Positions 23,425 to 36,400 of a stretch of 64,000 nucleotides of DNA are shown piece after piece (the first letter of the stretch is position 1; every line of letters begins with the position of its first letter). Source of the stretch: Ricinus communis (Eukaryota > Streptophyta > Magnoliopsida > Malpighiales > Euphorbiaceae); contig NC_063257.1 in NCBI RefSeq assembly GCF_019578655.1, positions 1,116,001 to 1,180,000 on the forward strand, given 5' to 3'. The notes below the pieces were generated by a model. The model did no database searches and was not told the origin of the DNA. It was given only the letters and a program-made list of their open reading frames with translations. The translations under genes were made by a program, and so were the position numbers.

Positions 23425-25200
23425 TTAAATATTAATTTACTATAAAAATCTCATATGTAGCAATTAATTTAGTATCATATAACACCAATATAATATATAT
23501 TTTTAAAATATTAAATTTATTAAGTTTTAATTATATAACACCAGTAATATATATTTTTAAATTATTAAATTTATTAAATATTAGTTACATTCGTTGGACG
23601 ACAAAATTATTAATAAGATAATAAAAATAATTTATTATTTTAATTGAAAAAAATTTACTATGAGACTTCTCACTTAAAATTTCTTCAAACAATATCTTTT
23701 TGTCAAAAAAAAATGCAAATATGTTTCTTATTAATTTCTCTTTGCATCTTGCCTTATGTTTTGAAATGTAGAAAAAGTGAAAAAAGATAGGAAAATTAGA
23801 GGAATCACTTTTTCATATTTCAAAAAGAGTACAGATATTTACTCATTTGTTTTTTCTTTAGCCAGGAGAGATAATATAAAAAGACAATTGATTATAAGAT
23901 TATGATATTACTCTATTTATTAAATGAAAAATAATATAGTGAATTCATAATAGAATAATTTAATTTTCATATTTTAAATTTTCAAATAAATATTGTGTTT
24001 ATATTGTTATTAAAATATGGATCATGCATAGAGAGAGAAAGGCTTAAGCCCGAAAAGGAAAGGAAAAGTAAATAGGCTGAAAGTTTTGAGTAATTATTAG
24101 ACATATAAAATGAAATGATAGCCACGATTAAGAGCCTTGAGCGGGCTGATGCTGGTGCAAAACAGAGCCAACAATTATTTTATAAACTTCCATCTTAAAC
24201 TAATTGTATGTGAACCCACTGCCTATTGATAATTCTGGTTGAAATAATTGACAATGACTGCTGATTTTATTTTTCAAAGGAGACATAGAGGGGTTTAAGT
24301 CTGAACCACCAAAGACTTTTTGTTTCTTAGTGTTTGGATTGCTAGCTAGGCTCAAAATTAATCTCCATTAATATAAATATATAGCTAATTCGTATCATAA
24401 ATAACTATTCGCTCTTTTATTTTATTTATATTATATGTAAAATAAGTCCGTTATAACTAAGAAAAGAAACATCTTTTGCAAATTAATTTATACTCAGCCA
24501 TGGAAGTTGGAACAATTTCTTGTGAGTTTGGTATTGAAGATCACACTTTAGCAGTTGGGTAAGAGAAGTTGTGGGGTTGAGGTTGGGAGTTGCAACTCGT
24601 GCACCGTCCATTTCATTAAAACCCATGTTCGTCCCTAAAGTAAGGTAAAAGAAGCTGCTGTTTTGTAGATATTTTCTTTTATTTATTTTAAAGGCAAGAT
24701 TATACAATTATCAACACGTAATCAACGTTGGATTTATCCCCATTTTATAATTTATTTGGCGGTTTTTATTTATTCTTGTCGATTCGAGTTGATAAGATTG
24801 TTTGTAGCCATAATATGGGTATTACCTTCACGTGAGATCCTAAAAACAAAAACAAAAACAAAAAAAGAAAAGAGTCACATGAAGATGAAGTTCCTTAACA
24901 AGGCGAAAATGAGATTTGGGGATTGGATACCATTATTATGTTGGTCTAAAAGAAAAGGCAAGCATATACATGGATGGAAATTAAAACAAATTAAAGTAGA
25001 AAATCTTGTTGCTCATGCATCACATAAAGGTCCCATCTCAGTGCATCAATGATATAGGAAAGGGAGAGGTCGGTTTCTTTAAAAACAATGGTCAAATGAT
25101 GAAAATAAATCTATTTTTTTAATACTTTTATATCAAATCCAGGTCGTCAAAATAAATTTCTATATATTTTATTAAAAAAATAAAAATTTATTTCAAAATT
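23425..25200. other. AT-rich intergenic DNA, no gene seen
   Basis: Contains a short internal duplication at about 23480-23575 (two AACACCA(G/A)TA...ATATATTTTTAAA units) and otherwise unstructured AT-rich sequence. Small open frames at 24483-25052 show no family resemblance. Confidence 0.45.
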
Positions 25201-26320
25201 GTGACAATAGGACCAATGGGCCTTCGCACTTGCTTTTCTCGTCTCTCTATCTTGATAGAGCCCATGTGTCTACGGCTTCAGTCAATAGGACCAATGGGCC
25301 TGCATACTTGCTTACGGAGCGCTTAAAACCGACCAGTAAGAAGTAGAGAACAACATGAATAATAGTCCCGTTCATTTACAAATTAAAGATTGCATTCGTT
25401 GGTGAAATAGATGCAATTGACCATCTCAACTCGTGAGTCCTTTGGGTTAATAAATTAGAGAAGTTTCTACTTAGAAATGGAACTTGATCGCCCAAGTTAT
25501 CTACATTAACCCATGCTATCCGGCACAAAGTCAAGCCGTTCATCCCCTGAGCCTACGAGTTATGACGTGAAAACGTAAAGCCGACAGACAAGTAGGACCT
25601 GCCCACAAGACTCTACCAAGTAATTAAGACTGCAGAAATATTATAAATCCGGCTTGGGGAAAGTTTGTAATATTCAGTTTTGATATCAGATTATGCACTA
25701 GTGGCTTCAATTTTTTTTGTAATTCTGAGATTGTCACCCAAAATGTAGAAATGTCGGTCATGGGAGACAGCTTCCTTGGAGAAATCATATAGCTTTCACT
25801 ACATTCACACCAATCTTGGTATCCTCGAGTCCACAGGGCAAAATCTGTATCAACAACCCCTAGTAGCATATAGACAGCGGATTGTTTAGAAAGAGATCAT
25901 TGAGACAAACAACTTATGATAATACTTGGCAGATCCAACAGCCTCATTTTCCTCCCATAATTATCTATCATATGGACAGCTTTTTTTCTCTAGTACGCTG
26001 GACTTGCTAGCTGCTTCCAGTTTCACCGGACATTGGAATCCACATGGTTGCCCGTCAGAGAAAACTTTTACAAGACCTGCAAGCTATTTTCGTGTCCCTC
26101 TACTTTCCTGAGTTGCTGTTGCATGCGCATTTCTCTCTACGCGAAGCCCCTAAACGGTTATAAGCTGCAAAATGATGGCTCACAGTGGCCTAGCTTGAGT
26201 CAGTATCCACCATTCCCTGATATGTTAAAAGAACAGTTGAGAGGGGAGTTGAAAAACTCAACAAAAACAGTCTTTCTTTTCCAGAAAACAACGATCCATA
26301 TGGAAAAATTCAAATAAGAA
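25200..26320. other. GC-richer unassigned patch
   Basis: The stretch has a distinctly more balanced composition than its neighbours. The word CAATAGGACCAATGGGCCT occurs at about 25204 and again at about 25283, so part is a diverged direct repeat. The style suggests an organellar (most likely mitochondrial) insertion or a decayed gene, but I could not match it to a known gene. Frames at 25624-25869 (-) and 26033-26317 (+) look random. Confidence 0.3.
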
Positions 26321-26739
26321 AAATATATGAATTACCCATCAGTATTAGTGTTTATGATTTTTACGAATACTTCAGGTCTTTACTTCATTTCAAACAGTGA
26401 CTATCGTGTAGTTGTGATTTTTACTAAATTGAGGCACCAATTATAAGACATCAAACACTTCTGTCATTATTTCAAGTTGGCAATTGCTTTCCAAGGCTTT
26501 GGAAGACAGCAATATTGTGTCTCAAATTTAAAGATATCTCCGTCGTTATCATTAACATACAGTCCAAATTTTATAACCAAAAGTTGCCGGCTATCTCAAT
26601 CCTTACCAGTTATCATACACTAGTGAAGCCTGAAGATATTTTTCTAATTATAAGATAGATTATTGTAATTGTGCATAATTCCTTCTCTATTTTATTTTTT
26701 TGGGATAAATCGCAAGGTATAATATATTAGTTTCTAATT

Positions 26740-27365
26740 TAATTTTTTTTTAACATGTATGTTTAAATTTTAATAGATAAAATTTCTTTTTCTGATACGT
26801 GTATTTACTTTTGACACATAAAATTTAAATTTATATTTAATTTTATAGTTTTTTTATTAATTTATTGATTAATAAATTATATTTCTAATCAAACTTTCAT
26901 TCTAATCCTAAGAAATAATATATTACTAATAAATTAATTTTTTAATTAGATAATGATTAATTATATTTTAATATTATATTTAACTAATAAATTAATTTTC
27001 TAATTAGATAATATGATTCAAATTATAAAAAATAATATTTTTAAATATTATATGCACTAATAAATTATTTTTAATTATACAATAATTTTTAATTTTAAAA
27101 AATAGTAATATTTATTATATTGATAGTATTAATTATATAATATTAAAGTTAATAAATAAATACCTTAAAAATAATTTTTATAATATTACATTAAAAGTTC
27201 TTTTAATAATTAAAGATAATTAAAAATAGTTAGTTTGCTATTATTTTTAATATTATTATAAATTAATATTAAATATTAAATAACTGATTAAATTGTATCT
27301 ATAAAATTAATTTTATAATCGAAATAATAATAACAGTCGTACAACACACACGGATAAACGACTAA
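26740..27365 (+). mobile_element. AT-rich dispersed repeat, copy D
   Basis: Fourth copy of the family, in the same orientation, with GTTTTTTTATTAATTTATTGATTAA, the AATAATATATTACTAATAAA block and the end AGTCGTACAACACACACGGATAAACGACTAA followed by T. CTAA|T fits the Helitron CTRR|T rule. It lies shortly upstream of SYT3. Confidence 0.5.
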
Positions 27366-28051
27366 TTTAAGCAAAACAAATCAGAGAACAATCACTAATT
27401 TCTGCATAATTATGATTATACTTTTATAAGCTGCGTTAAGAAGAAGAAAAGTGATGGAAACTGAAAAAGCAATTGAAAGACTCCAAAAGTTGAAAGGCCA
27501 GAAATTATATATAAAATAAAAGAAAGAATTCACATGGCATTTAGCAACACTAAAATATGTAATGATTTAATTAACAATTAAAAAAAATCCAAATAAAGCC
27601 GAAACGTAAAGGTGAATGATTTTGTTTTTCTTTTTCCTTAGGCCTCAACATCATCAGTGTATAGTGGCCCAACAACACCTGGCCTGGCCCCTCCATTTCT
27701 CTAAAATGGGGAAAATCACCAATCAGAAGAAACCAATTAGGATTAGATATCCAAATGGACGTTGCCGACAATGGAAAAGCATCACGCGCCTAAAAGAATT
27801 TTCAGTTTCAAGCCGTTGAGAAAACCCAATGGTTCGTTAAACGTAAAAAAGATTGGCCACAAGAATAAATGCTCCTTTATTACATTTACTTACCTGACTT
27901 ATGATAAAGAGCAAGAAATCTTGGAATACAATAAGATTACAACTACAAGACAGCTTTTTTCTTGATTTTGAGTTACTTTTCTTTTTCTTTTCCCTTCAAG
28001 TACTACTGTGTCTGGGTTCTTAATTAAGTGGTGTTCTTGAAGAGATTGGAG

Positions 28052-31000
28052 ATGGGCATTTTGAGTAGTATACTTGGTTTTTTTGGATTTGGAATAGGAA
28101 CTTCAATTGGGATTACGATCGGGTACTATATGTTTATCTACTTTCAGCCGACTGATGTGAAGGTCAGTTGTCTCTTTTCATTTCTCCTTTTGTTCTCTTT
28201 AACATTAAGTCTTCTGATTAAGTCTTGCCTTTTAGATTTCCATGTTGGGACTATAATGAGCGTTTCTAAGTCTGTTATGTACTGGATGAGAATAAAGATA
28301 GTTTTTGGGCAAGACAAGAATCTGGATGTAGAAACACTAACAAAAAAAAAGTTGGAAAAATTTTAGTCTATTTCAAGCTCTTGTGGTTTTCTATAGCTTC
28401 AGAACACTTCATATTCTTGACTGTACTATGTTTTGGTCAATTATACTTCACTTCTATGGGGCCAATTTGAGTTTTACCTGTTCTATACGAGCTTGTCTGT
28501 GCGTTCCTGGTTCATTTTTCTCATTCTCCTAGCTAAAGATAGCTAATCTTATAATTTTCCATGCTTTAACTCGAAAGATGATAAGTCGTAGTGTGCTTCT
28601 TTTGCAATTGCCATATGAACTGGTTTTGGCATTTTCTGGATTTTTTATCAATAGGGCATGAATATAGTGTGGAGTAGGATTTGATTGGCCTAGGAGATTA
28701 CAATACTTGAGAGTCTAAACAGATATATAGCAGCAATTTCCGTAGCATTCATATGGCAAGTGGACTTAATCATGCATAAGTTTGGGAAGACAGGAGTAAG
28801 AGTGGCTTCTTGATTTCTTTTAAATGTTTAGATCAGAATTATGGATTTTTCAATTCGTTTACACTTTATTATCGCAAGCTGAATGCTTTAATATATGCAG
28901 TGCAAACTGTTTTATCCTTAATGGTATCTTCTGATTTTTTCTGCTTGCTGAATTCTTCAGGATCCTGTAATTCGTCCTTTGGTAGAACAAGACTCAAAAA
29001 CTTTGCAACGAATGCTTCCAGAATTACCCCTTTGGGTGAAAAATCCAGACTATGATCGGGTATGTAATTGTGATTGCATTTTTCCTTTTTGCTGCTGTAC
29101 ATGTTAAGTTCCGAATGCATTTTGCAGATAATATAAGGAGATTCTCATACAGTTGTTTTGTTCTGGTGAAGGTTGACTGGCTTAACAGATTCATTGCGAC
29201 CATGTGGCCTTACTTGGATACTGTACGTAGTAGAATGCTGATTAAATCTTCTCCTTTTTCTGTTTCTGTTTGTTGACAAACCCATTTACCTTTATGTACA
29301 TTTCTAGGCAATTTGCAAGACTGTAAAGACTATAGCAAAACCCATTATTGCTGAGCAAATTCCGAAATATAAAATTGACTCTGTTGAATTTCAAGAACTT
29401 ACCTTGGGCTCCCTGCCGCCAACTTTTCAAGGTTAAGTTGCTATCTATCTCACTTATGGGCACATGCACATATATCCTTATGCACATTCTCTTCAAGAAA
29501 AAAAAAAACCTTGGTTTTGCGAATTATATGCAAAGAATAAAAAAAGATTATACAAGAAACTTGCAAAATTAACATAGTTGCAATAAACTTTCATAAGTTG
29601 CCTCGTCATGTTTAATCTTTCTCCTTCAGAATTGAAGGTATTTTCAAGCTTAAACTTATCTGTTCTGAAAAAGATCCTTGTGAAAAGTTTCAATATAACA
29701 GGCCTTCTGAAAGTTTTGTTTGCTAAATTGACCATTTTAGTTCGCCTGATTACTTCTCCTTTAATTTAAGCAATAGCCTCTTAATGTCGCCAGTTAGAAA
29801 TTCTTGCTTATTGGATGCTAAAGATTGTTCAACTAGAATGCTAGTGAGAGTGTAAATGAATGGAGAGAAGCCATTGATCTTTGCTTCAATTTAGACTCTA
29901 GCCTCATATAAACTAAATATTACTGAGGTATGACTTAATGGAATAGTATAGTGTGAAGCACAACAAAACATCGGGATACTGTGCTCCTTGCATGATGATC
30001 TGGCCATCCCTGAACCAACTGAAGGCAGTTGTGATGGCTGTCCTGTGAGGTTATATGAAACTCGTTTCTGCATTTTTCAAGCACATGTTGTAAGCTTTTA
30101 TACTCGAGAAAACATGCTGGCATGAGGGAAAAGAAAAGAGGCATAAAATATGATCTTGGTTTTATAGAGCTTTTGGAATTGCCCTTGAGAACACCTCGAG
30201 GAAACTTTGCTTGAATATCTTTCCCCTTAACCATTATCAGAACCTCTGTCGTTCTAAGATCAAAAAATTGATTAGTGAGGGAAGCAGATGGTCAAGACTA
30301 ATATATCTTCAGCCACATAATATGGGGTCATGTCATTGTCCATCACATACAAGATGACTGCTCAGGAAAATGAAGAACTGGCTGTATGCAGTTATTAGAT
30401 GGCCTTCTTTCCCATGAATTTGTGTGCAATGCATTATCTCATTAAGGACCATTTTGTTGCTTTAGTTGCCTTTATATATTACAAGGCTATCTGTGGTAAC
30501 ATGAATCTGGTCATATTGCGGCTTCCTTAAAGTTTTATTTATGGTGAACCTTTAGAAGAGTTATCATTATAGATTTGATTATTATTTTCAGGAATAAAAG
30601 TTTATATCACTGATGAGAAAGAGCTGATCATCGAGCCATCATTGAAATGGGCTGGAAATCCAAACATTATCATTGCAGCTAAAGCATTTGGTTTGAGAGC
30701 TACAGTTCAGGTATTTGATTTGGTAACTGTTAATTAGAAAGATGATGCTACTTTTCAGAATAACTTCTTGGTTTTCCCTGGCTATGTGCTTGCATGGATA
30801 AATTCTTAGATAGACTTTGCCTATTACATCATCTGTAAATTAAATTAATTGCATGATGACATGTGTCTTTATTTATTAATTGTTGCATTTTCATTGGTTG
30901 GATTTTAACAATGAGTTGTTAATGGTAATAAATAATCGAACTAATAAAAATGCAACAATTAAAAAATGAAACCATGTCATCTAGACTGGGTTTACCTAAG

Positions 31001-33406
31001 AATTTCTCACTTGCATGAAAAGAAATAGGTTGACTTTCACAAAATCTCTCTCTAACAGGCACAGGTGCACATGCATGAACAAGCATTTTATGAGAGAAAA
31101 GTGTGAGAAAATCTGGTTTGTGTTTCGAATTATCAGTACTGACTTCTTCAAATCATTTCAGGTGGTGGATTTGCAAGTGTTTGCTGCTCCACGCATCACT
31201 CTAAAGCCTTTAGTTCCTACCTTTCCATGTTTCGCCAGTATATTTGTCTCTCTAATGGAGAAGGTATGCGCTAATGCGTCAAAACTTATTTATTGCTGTG
31301 CAGAAGATATTTAGGTCGCTAAGATTGTGGTATGCTTCAGTTTCATACATGCATGTTGGGAGCTCGTACTTATAGTTTGGTGCTAATGCTGTAGAACCCT
31401 TCCCATAAGATTTCTATTAGCAGCTTAATGATATTAACAAAAAAATATTGCATGTTTTAGGACATCAACTTGAGGCATCCACAGAATTACTGTAGTGCAG
31501 AATAACATCTAATCTCTCTCTCTCTCTCTCTCTATAATTCTCCAGCCCCATGTTGACTTTGGACTGAAACTGCTCGGAGCAGATGTCATGTCCATTCCTG
31601 GTCTATACCGATTTGTCCAGGTGATCATAATTTCAACCTTTCATTGTTTGCTATTAATATTTCCATACAGCAGAAGGGGAATACCGCATTTTTAGTATAC
31701 CCTTTGTTTGTCCATTACTTTCTGCACTCTGGAGCTTCATTTTGAAAAAAGGATACTGCTTTATCAACAAAACAAATGAGGTTCTTATTAGTTTCTTCAA
31801 TTTTCTCCCTCCAGGAGCTTATTAAAGATCAAGTTGCAAATATGTATTTGTGGCCGAAAGCCCTACAAGTACCAATCCTGGATCCTGCTAAGTAATTGTC
31901 TCTCCTTGCCTTAAAGTTATGATGTCAATCCTTTCATGGGGTCTGATAGGTTTTTTTCTAAAAATTGACAGAGCTGCAAAGCGACCTGTTGGTATTCTGT
32001 CTGTGAAGGTTGTGAGGGCAATGAAGCTTAAAAAGAAAGATTTTCTTGGGGCATCAGATCCTTACGTGAAATTAAAGCTCACTGAAGATAAGCTACCTTC
32101 AAAGAAAACAGCTATTAAGCACAAAAACTTGAACCCTGAATGGAATGAGGAATTTAACATTGTTGTTAAAGATCCAGAAACTCAAGCCTTAGAGGTTATT
32201 GTTTATGACTGGGAACAGGTATGTTTTTTTGAACTTCTTGTTTGATTTTCCACAATGTTCTCAGTTCATTACTGGCCTATGCTGATGCAATTATATTCAT
32301 TTTTAACTAAAATATGGAGTGTAAGTGGGTGATTGCATTACAAAATAAATGCCGAACCATGCAGTCTCCATATGGGCAGTTTTCCCTCGGATAAAATATT
32401 GCTTTTCTTATTGTCCCCAGTATCTTGATTCTAAAGCCATAGATTTTGTTTAATGTAGGTTGGCAAACATGAAAAGATGGGTATGAATGTTGTTCCATTG
32501 AAAGAGCTTACACCTGATGAGCCAAAAGTTATGACACTTGATCTGCTAAAAAACATGGATCCAAATGATGCTCAAAATGAAAAATCTCGTGGGCAGCTTG
32601 TTTTGGAACTGATATACAAACCTTTCAAGGAGGATGAGATGCCAAATGATGTTGCAGATTCAAATGATGTAGGAAAGGCTCCAGAAGGTACACCTGCTGG
32701 TGGCGGTTTACTTGTGGTTATTGTACATGAAGCTCAAGACATTGAAGGAAAGCACCACACAAATCCTTACGTGCGATTGCTCTTCAGAGGGGAGGAGAAA
32801 CGAACTAAGGTATGTAATAAGTGAATAACCCATGTAAGAATGCAGCAAGATGCAATATTTACATTTGATTGTGCAGACTCCGGTTCTATATTTGTAGCTG
32901 TTTCTTTGAGCTTGTAAGTTGCTACAACCTCCAATTATGGGGGGAAAATTGATGATTATTTGGGCATTGATGCAGCTGGTGAAGAAAAATAGAGATCCAA
33001 GGTGGGAAGAGGAGTTTCAATTCACGCTAGAGGAACCGCCTACAAATGATAGAATCTATGTGGAAGTTCTCAGTGCCTCCTCAAGGATGGGTATACTTCA
33101 TCCCAAGGTATATATACACATTGCTTTCATAGTGAAATTGCCTTAAGACAGCCAGCTCCAGCAAGTGAACCTGCATGAAATTTAGAAATTAAGTCTTAAA
33201 CCTCAGTTTCTTGTATATCTGCATTAAAGCTCACTCAAATTTTGTGTTTCTGCAATAACTATATTCCCAATCAGGAAAACTTGGGATATGTAACCATAAA
33301 CCTAGCTGATGTCGTCAACAACAAGAGAACCAATGAGAAATACCATCTTATCGACTCAAGGAACGGTCGGATTCAAATTGAGCTGCAATGGAGAACTTCT
33401 TCTTAA
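28052..33406 (+). CDS. SYT3: Synaptotagmin-3-type ER-plasma membrane tether (SYT3)
   Basis: Plant extended-synaptotagmin homologue that anchors in the ER and tethers it to the plasma membrane. Coding exons: 28052-28162, 28961-29059, 29172-29222, 29308-29431, 30592-30710, 31162-31263, 31546-31620, 31815-31891, 31972-32218, 32459-32809, 32976-33107 and 33275-33406. They sum to 539 residues, the family's usual size. An N-terminal hydrophobic anchor (MGILSSILGFFGFGIG...YYMFIYF) is followed by an SMP lipid-transfer domain (WVKNPDYDR, KYKIDSVEF, LKPLVPTFPCF, PGLYRFVQ), C2A from about residue 257 (KLKKKDFLGASDPYVKL, VYDWEQ) and C2B from about 415 (LLVVIVHEAQDIEG, NPYVRLLF). The C2B loop lacks the first Asp pair, so calcium binding there is doubtful. 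FIYFQPTDVKDP and the IELQWR(T/N)SS end favour SYT3 over SYT1/2. Poly-A signal AATAAA at 33492. Confidence 0.95.
30854..30982. mobile_element. Small inverted-repeat element (MITE) in a SYT3 intron
   Basis: About 129 bp whose halves are inverted copies. The left half begins TGATGACATG and contains TTAATTGTTGCATTTTCATT; the right half, read on the other strand, begins AGATGACATG and contains TTAATTGTTGCATTTTTATT. It lies within the intron between the exons ending 30710 and starting 31162. No target duplication was identified. It would fold as a hairpin in the pre-mRNA. Confidence 0.7.
31513..31533. repeat. (CT)n run in the polypyrimidine tract of a SYT3 intron
   Basis: An uninterrupted CT microsatellite just upstream of the acceptor of the exon starting 31546. 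It forms part of the polypyrimidine tract, so length variation could affect splicing strength. Confidence 0.85.
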
Positions 33407-36400
33407 GATTCGTACCATTATTGGCAGGGTGTCCAAGTGGAGTGTGCTTTTGTGTTGATAGTATTTGGAGAACTTCAGTGAGCTTTCTAATAATAAACCC
33501 TGCTGATAGAACTTGTAATTTTTAAGCTTGATGATTCTCTGAAATTCAGTAGCATTTTCTAGTCTTGCAATTTTTCTGCCTTATTATCAACTGATCCTGT
33601 TGATGTGAATAGGAGAAAATCCATCCGACTGTGTAGTGTGCAGCCCATTCTTAGATTTTAATTGAAAGTTGCTACAGCCTTGTATGCATCATATCCTTTA
33701 GGTGCAACTGTACAGTTGACATGTGTTGTTGATTAATTGTCAAGAAGCACCGCACTTGGTCATCTTCTGTATAAACGGTAGAGAAGCTCAGCCGCTTGAT
33801 TGATAAAACAGTTTTCCCTTCCTCTCTATTTGCATCTCTTTATTGTGGACTTCTTTTATTTTTCTTTTTTGCTAATTCAATTTTATAATATTCGTTTCTA
33901 TTTTAATCTTCCAACACATATTCAAAAGTCCCGTTTATTTTTCTGAAGTCGCATCAGAATTTATTTAAAAGTAATTAATTTTTAAATAAGTTTTTAAGTT
34001 AATTATAGCATTACTGACTCAGCAAGTACTCTAACAACTCACCGTTTTGATACTCCCTTTCTCTTTATTTATATTGTCCTTTGGCTAAACTTGGCAAAAT
34101 TGTTTTGCTACCAAAACGACGATGTTTTACCCATTCTTTTTCGAACACCAAAACAGGAGCTTCGATCCTCTCAAATACAACTGTCTCTGGGTGTCTCAAT
34201 TCAAGTCCTTGCAATACTTTTATTAGGGACGATGCTTATTACGTCTTGTATGAGTGTAGATTTTGGATGACGGCCTAGTGCTTGTTTTCCTTTTGTTGTC
34301 AAATTTTGAACATGTTTGGTGATTGTGATGAATTGGAGCTTGGGTTTGCAATCAAAGTGCCGAATGGAGCTATGTTGGTTCTCGACCTTACCATCTCCAT
34401 CGTTCCTCAGCTTTCTCTATGTTTTCGTGGCTGTTTCAAATTTGCAGGATTTGAGAAATTGTAACGGGCTTGTAGGTGATGATTTGGAATCTATAGTAGT
34501 GGAGAATTTGATTATTAAGTATTGTTTAGGTATCAAATTGCAACATTTGGAATTGTTTGCCGAGTTAGTAAAGTTATGGCGGACTTAACTTCTTTAATTA
34601 TTTATTTAAATAATTCTGATGCCATCTTAATAAAAAATTTCGGATTTTTTTAACAAATTCTATCAGAATATTAAAATAAAAATAAAATATTATAGTTTCG
34701 AAATAAATTTTGAAAATATAATTGAATTAGTTAAAATCAAAAAGAAAATTGAAAGTCATAATGAAATAGTAATTAAGTTTTCTTTTTATTAAAAGAATTA
34801 TTGATGTTCAAATCTTTTTTGAAAAAGAAAAAAAGAAGAAGAAAAAGAAAATAACAGCAGAGTCCTAACCTAAAATGGAAGATTAAGTTAGCGCTAAGAT
34901 TCAAATTTTTATCCACAAACAGCAAGATGCCATGAGAAGGCCATTTACATGTTCAAAGTCCAGTACACACAGCATTGAAGGGATCAAAGCAGAGCTGAGG
35001 TTCAGAATTGATTCGTGAGGCCAGGGAAGGGCTCAGATATGAGATAAAAAGGATCATAGATGGGACATGTTGCTCACTGATACACACTATTTGATTGAAC
35101 ACTGATGAGAAATTATCATTATTAATCATCATTGACGGGTTGAACATTTTCGAAATTTGTACATTGAAACCTGGGCTTCTCTCATCTATCAATCCTCCCA
35201 CTTCCCTCCTGTCCCAGCACAGAAAGGCTATTGCCTTTTACTATATCAAGTAAAAGTGCCCATCATTCCTGATTTTTGATTGTCTTTCTCAATATATAGC
35301 TTCTCTAGCACCACCGCCATCCTATCATCCCATCTCTTCTTCTTTCAAAGATTCTTGATAGCCATTCATTCATATTGCCCGAAATTCTCTTCTTCAAGAA
35401 AAATAAAGTTATTTTTCTTTTAAAAGGAAATTATTTTCACTCTTATTTTTCCTCAAATCCAAATAAAGGCTAGAATCAAAGCATTCAGCAACTACCATTT
35501 ACTAGGCATCAACTTCACATTTCAGGTTGGTAATGGCCTCAAGTATCATTCTAAACCAAAATTAAAAGAAGAAAAAAAAAAAAACATAAATCCTCCTGTG
35601 AGTTAGCTTTTCATGTAATTGTAATGTCTTGAATTAATTATAATTTTACCCTTATAGTGCTTGAGAGTATATTGTTAAACTTCCGGTTATGGTTTTAAAT
35701 TTAATAAATTTTAATATAATTTATAAAAAAATAAATTGCTTTTTATCTTTTTGAGTTTTGTCAAATCTTAAAATGGAGATTCATTACTTTTAGCAATGAA
35801 TGAAAGCAACTAAAATTTAAAGGAACGCAATATCAAGCCTTAATTTATAGAAATTGCAATTATGAAAAAAAAGGAATTATTGTTGGAAAAGGAATGCGCA
35901 TTCCTAATAAGAATAATCATATCTTCTGTTCTGTTTTTTCTTTTTCTTTTCTTAAACGAGCCTTTGACCTAATGGGGTTATCAACATTTTTGTTGTGGTA
36001 TGAAAGATACTCAAGAAGAAAAAACAGAATAAAAAAATAAAGAGAATGCTGGTTTTCATTGATCAAATTAAAACCCAAACCAAAGCGATTCTACAGAATG
36101 TCAATGGACTAAAAGCAAAGCAGCATTGAACCAATCTAGACCACCCTTCTCTCTAGGCTTTGTCGCATTAAGCACTATAAATGGCAGTCGTAAATTTCAA
36201 GTACTCCTCAAGCACAGTAGTGTAGATGTAGAAGAACTCCAAAAAAAAAAACAAAAAACAAAAAGAACCGAATAGGTTTATTTGCTCTGAAAAGCTGTTG
36301 TCTTTATTCTCTAACAATCAATCACTCCACTCCACTAAACACTTTTAGATTCTTGCAAATCAAAATTGTCCACTAACATACTCTTTAACACAAGAATAAG

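Noticed and set aside
34081..35201. Frames downstream of SYT3 (60-90 codons on both strands)
   Set aside because: No recognisable domain, no consistent exon borders and biased composition; too weak to call as genes.
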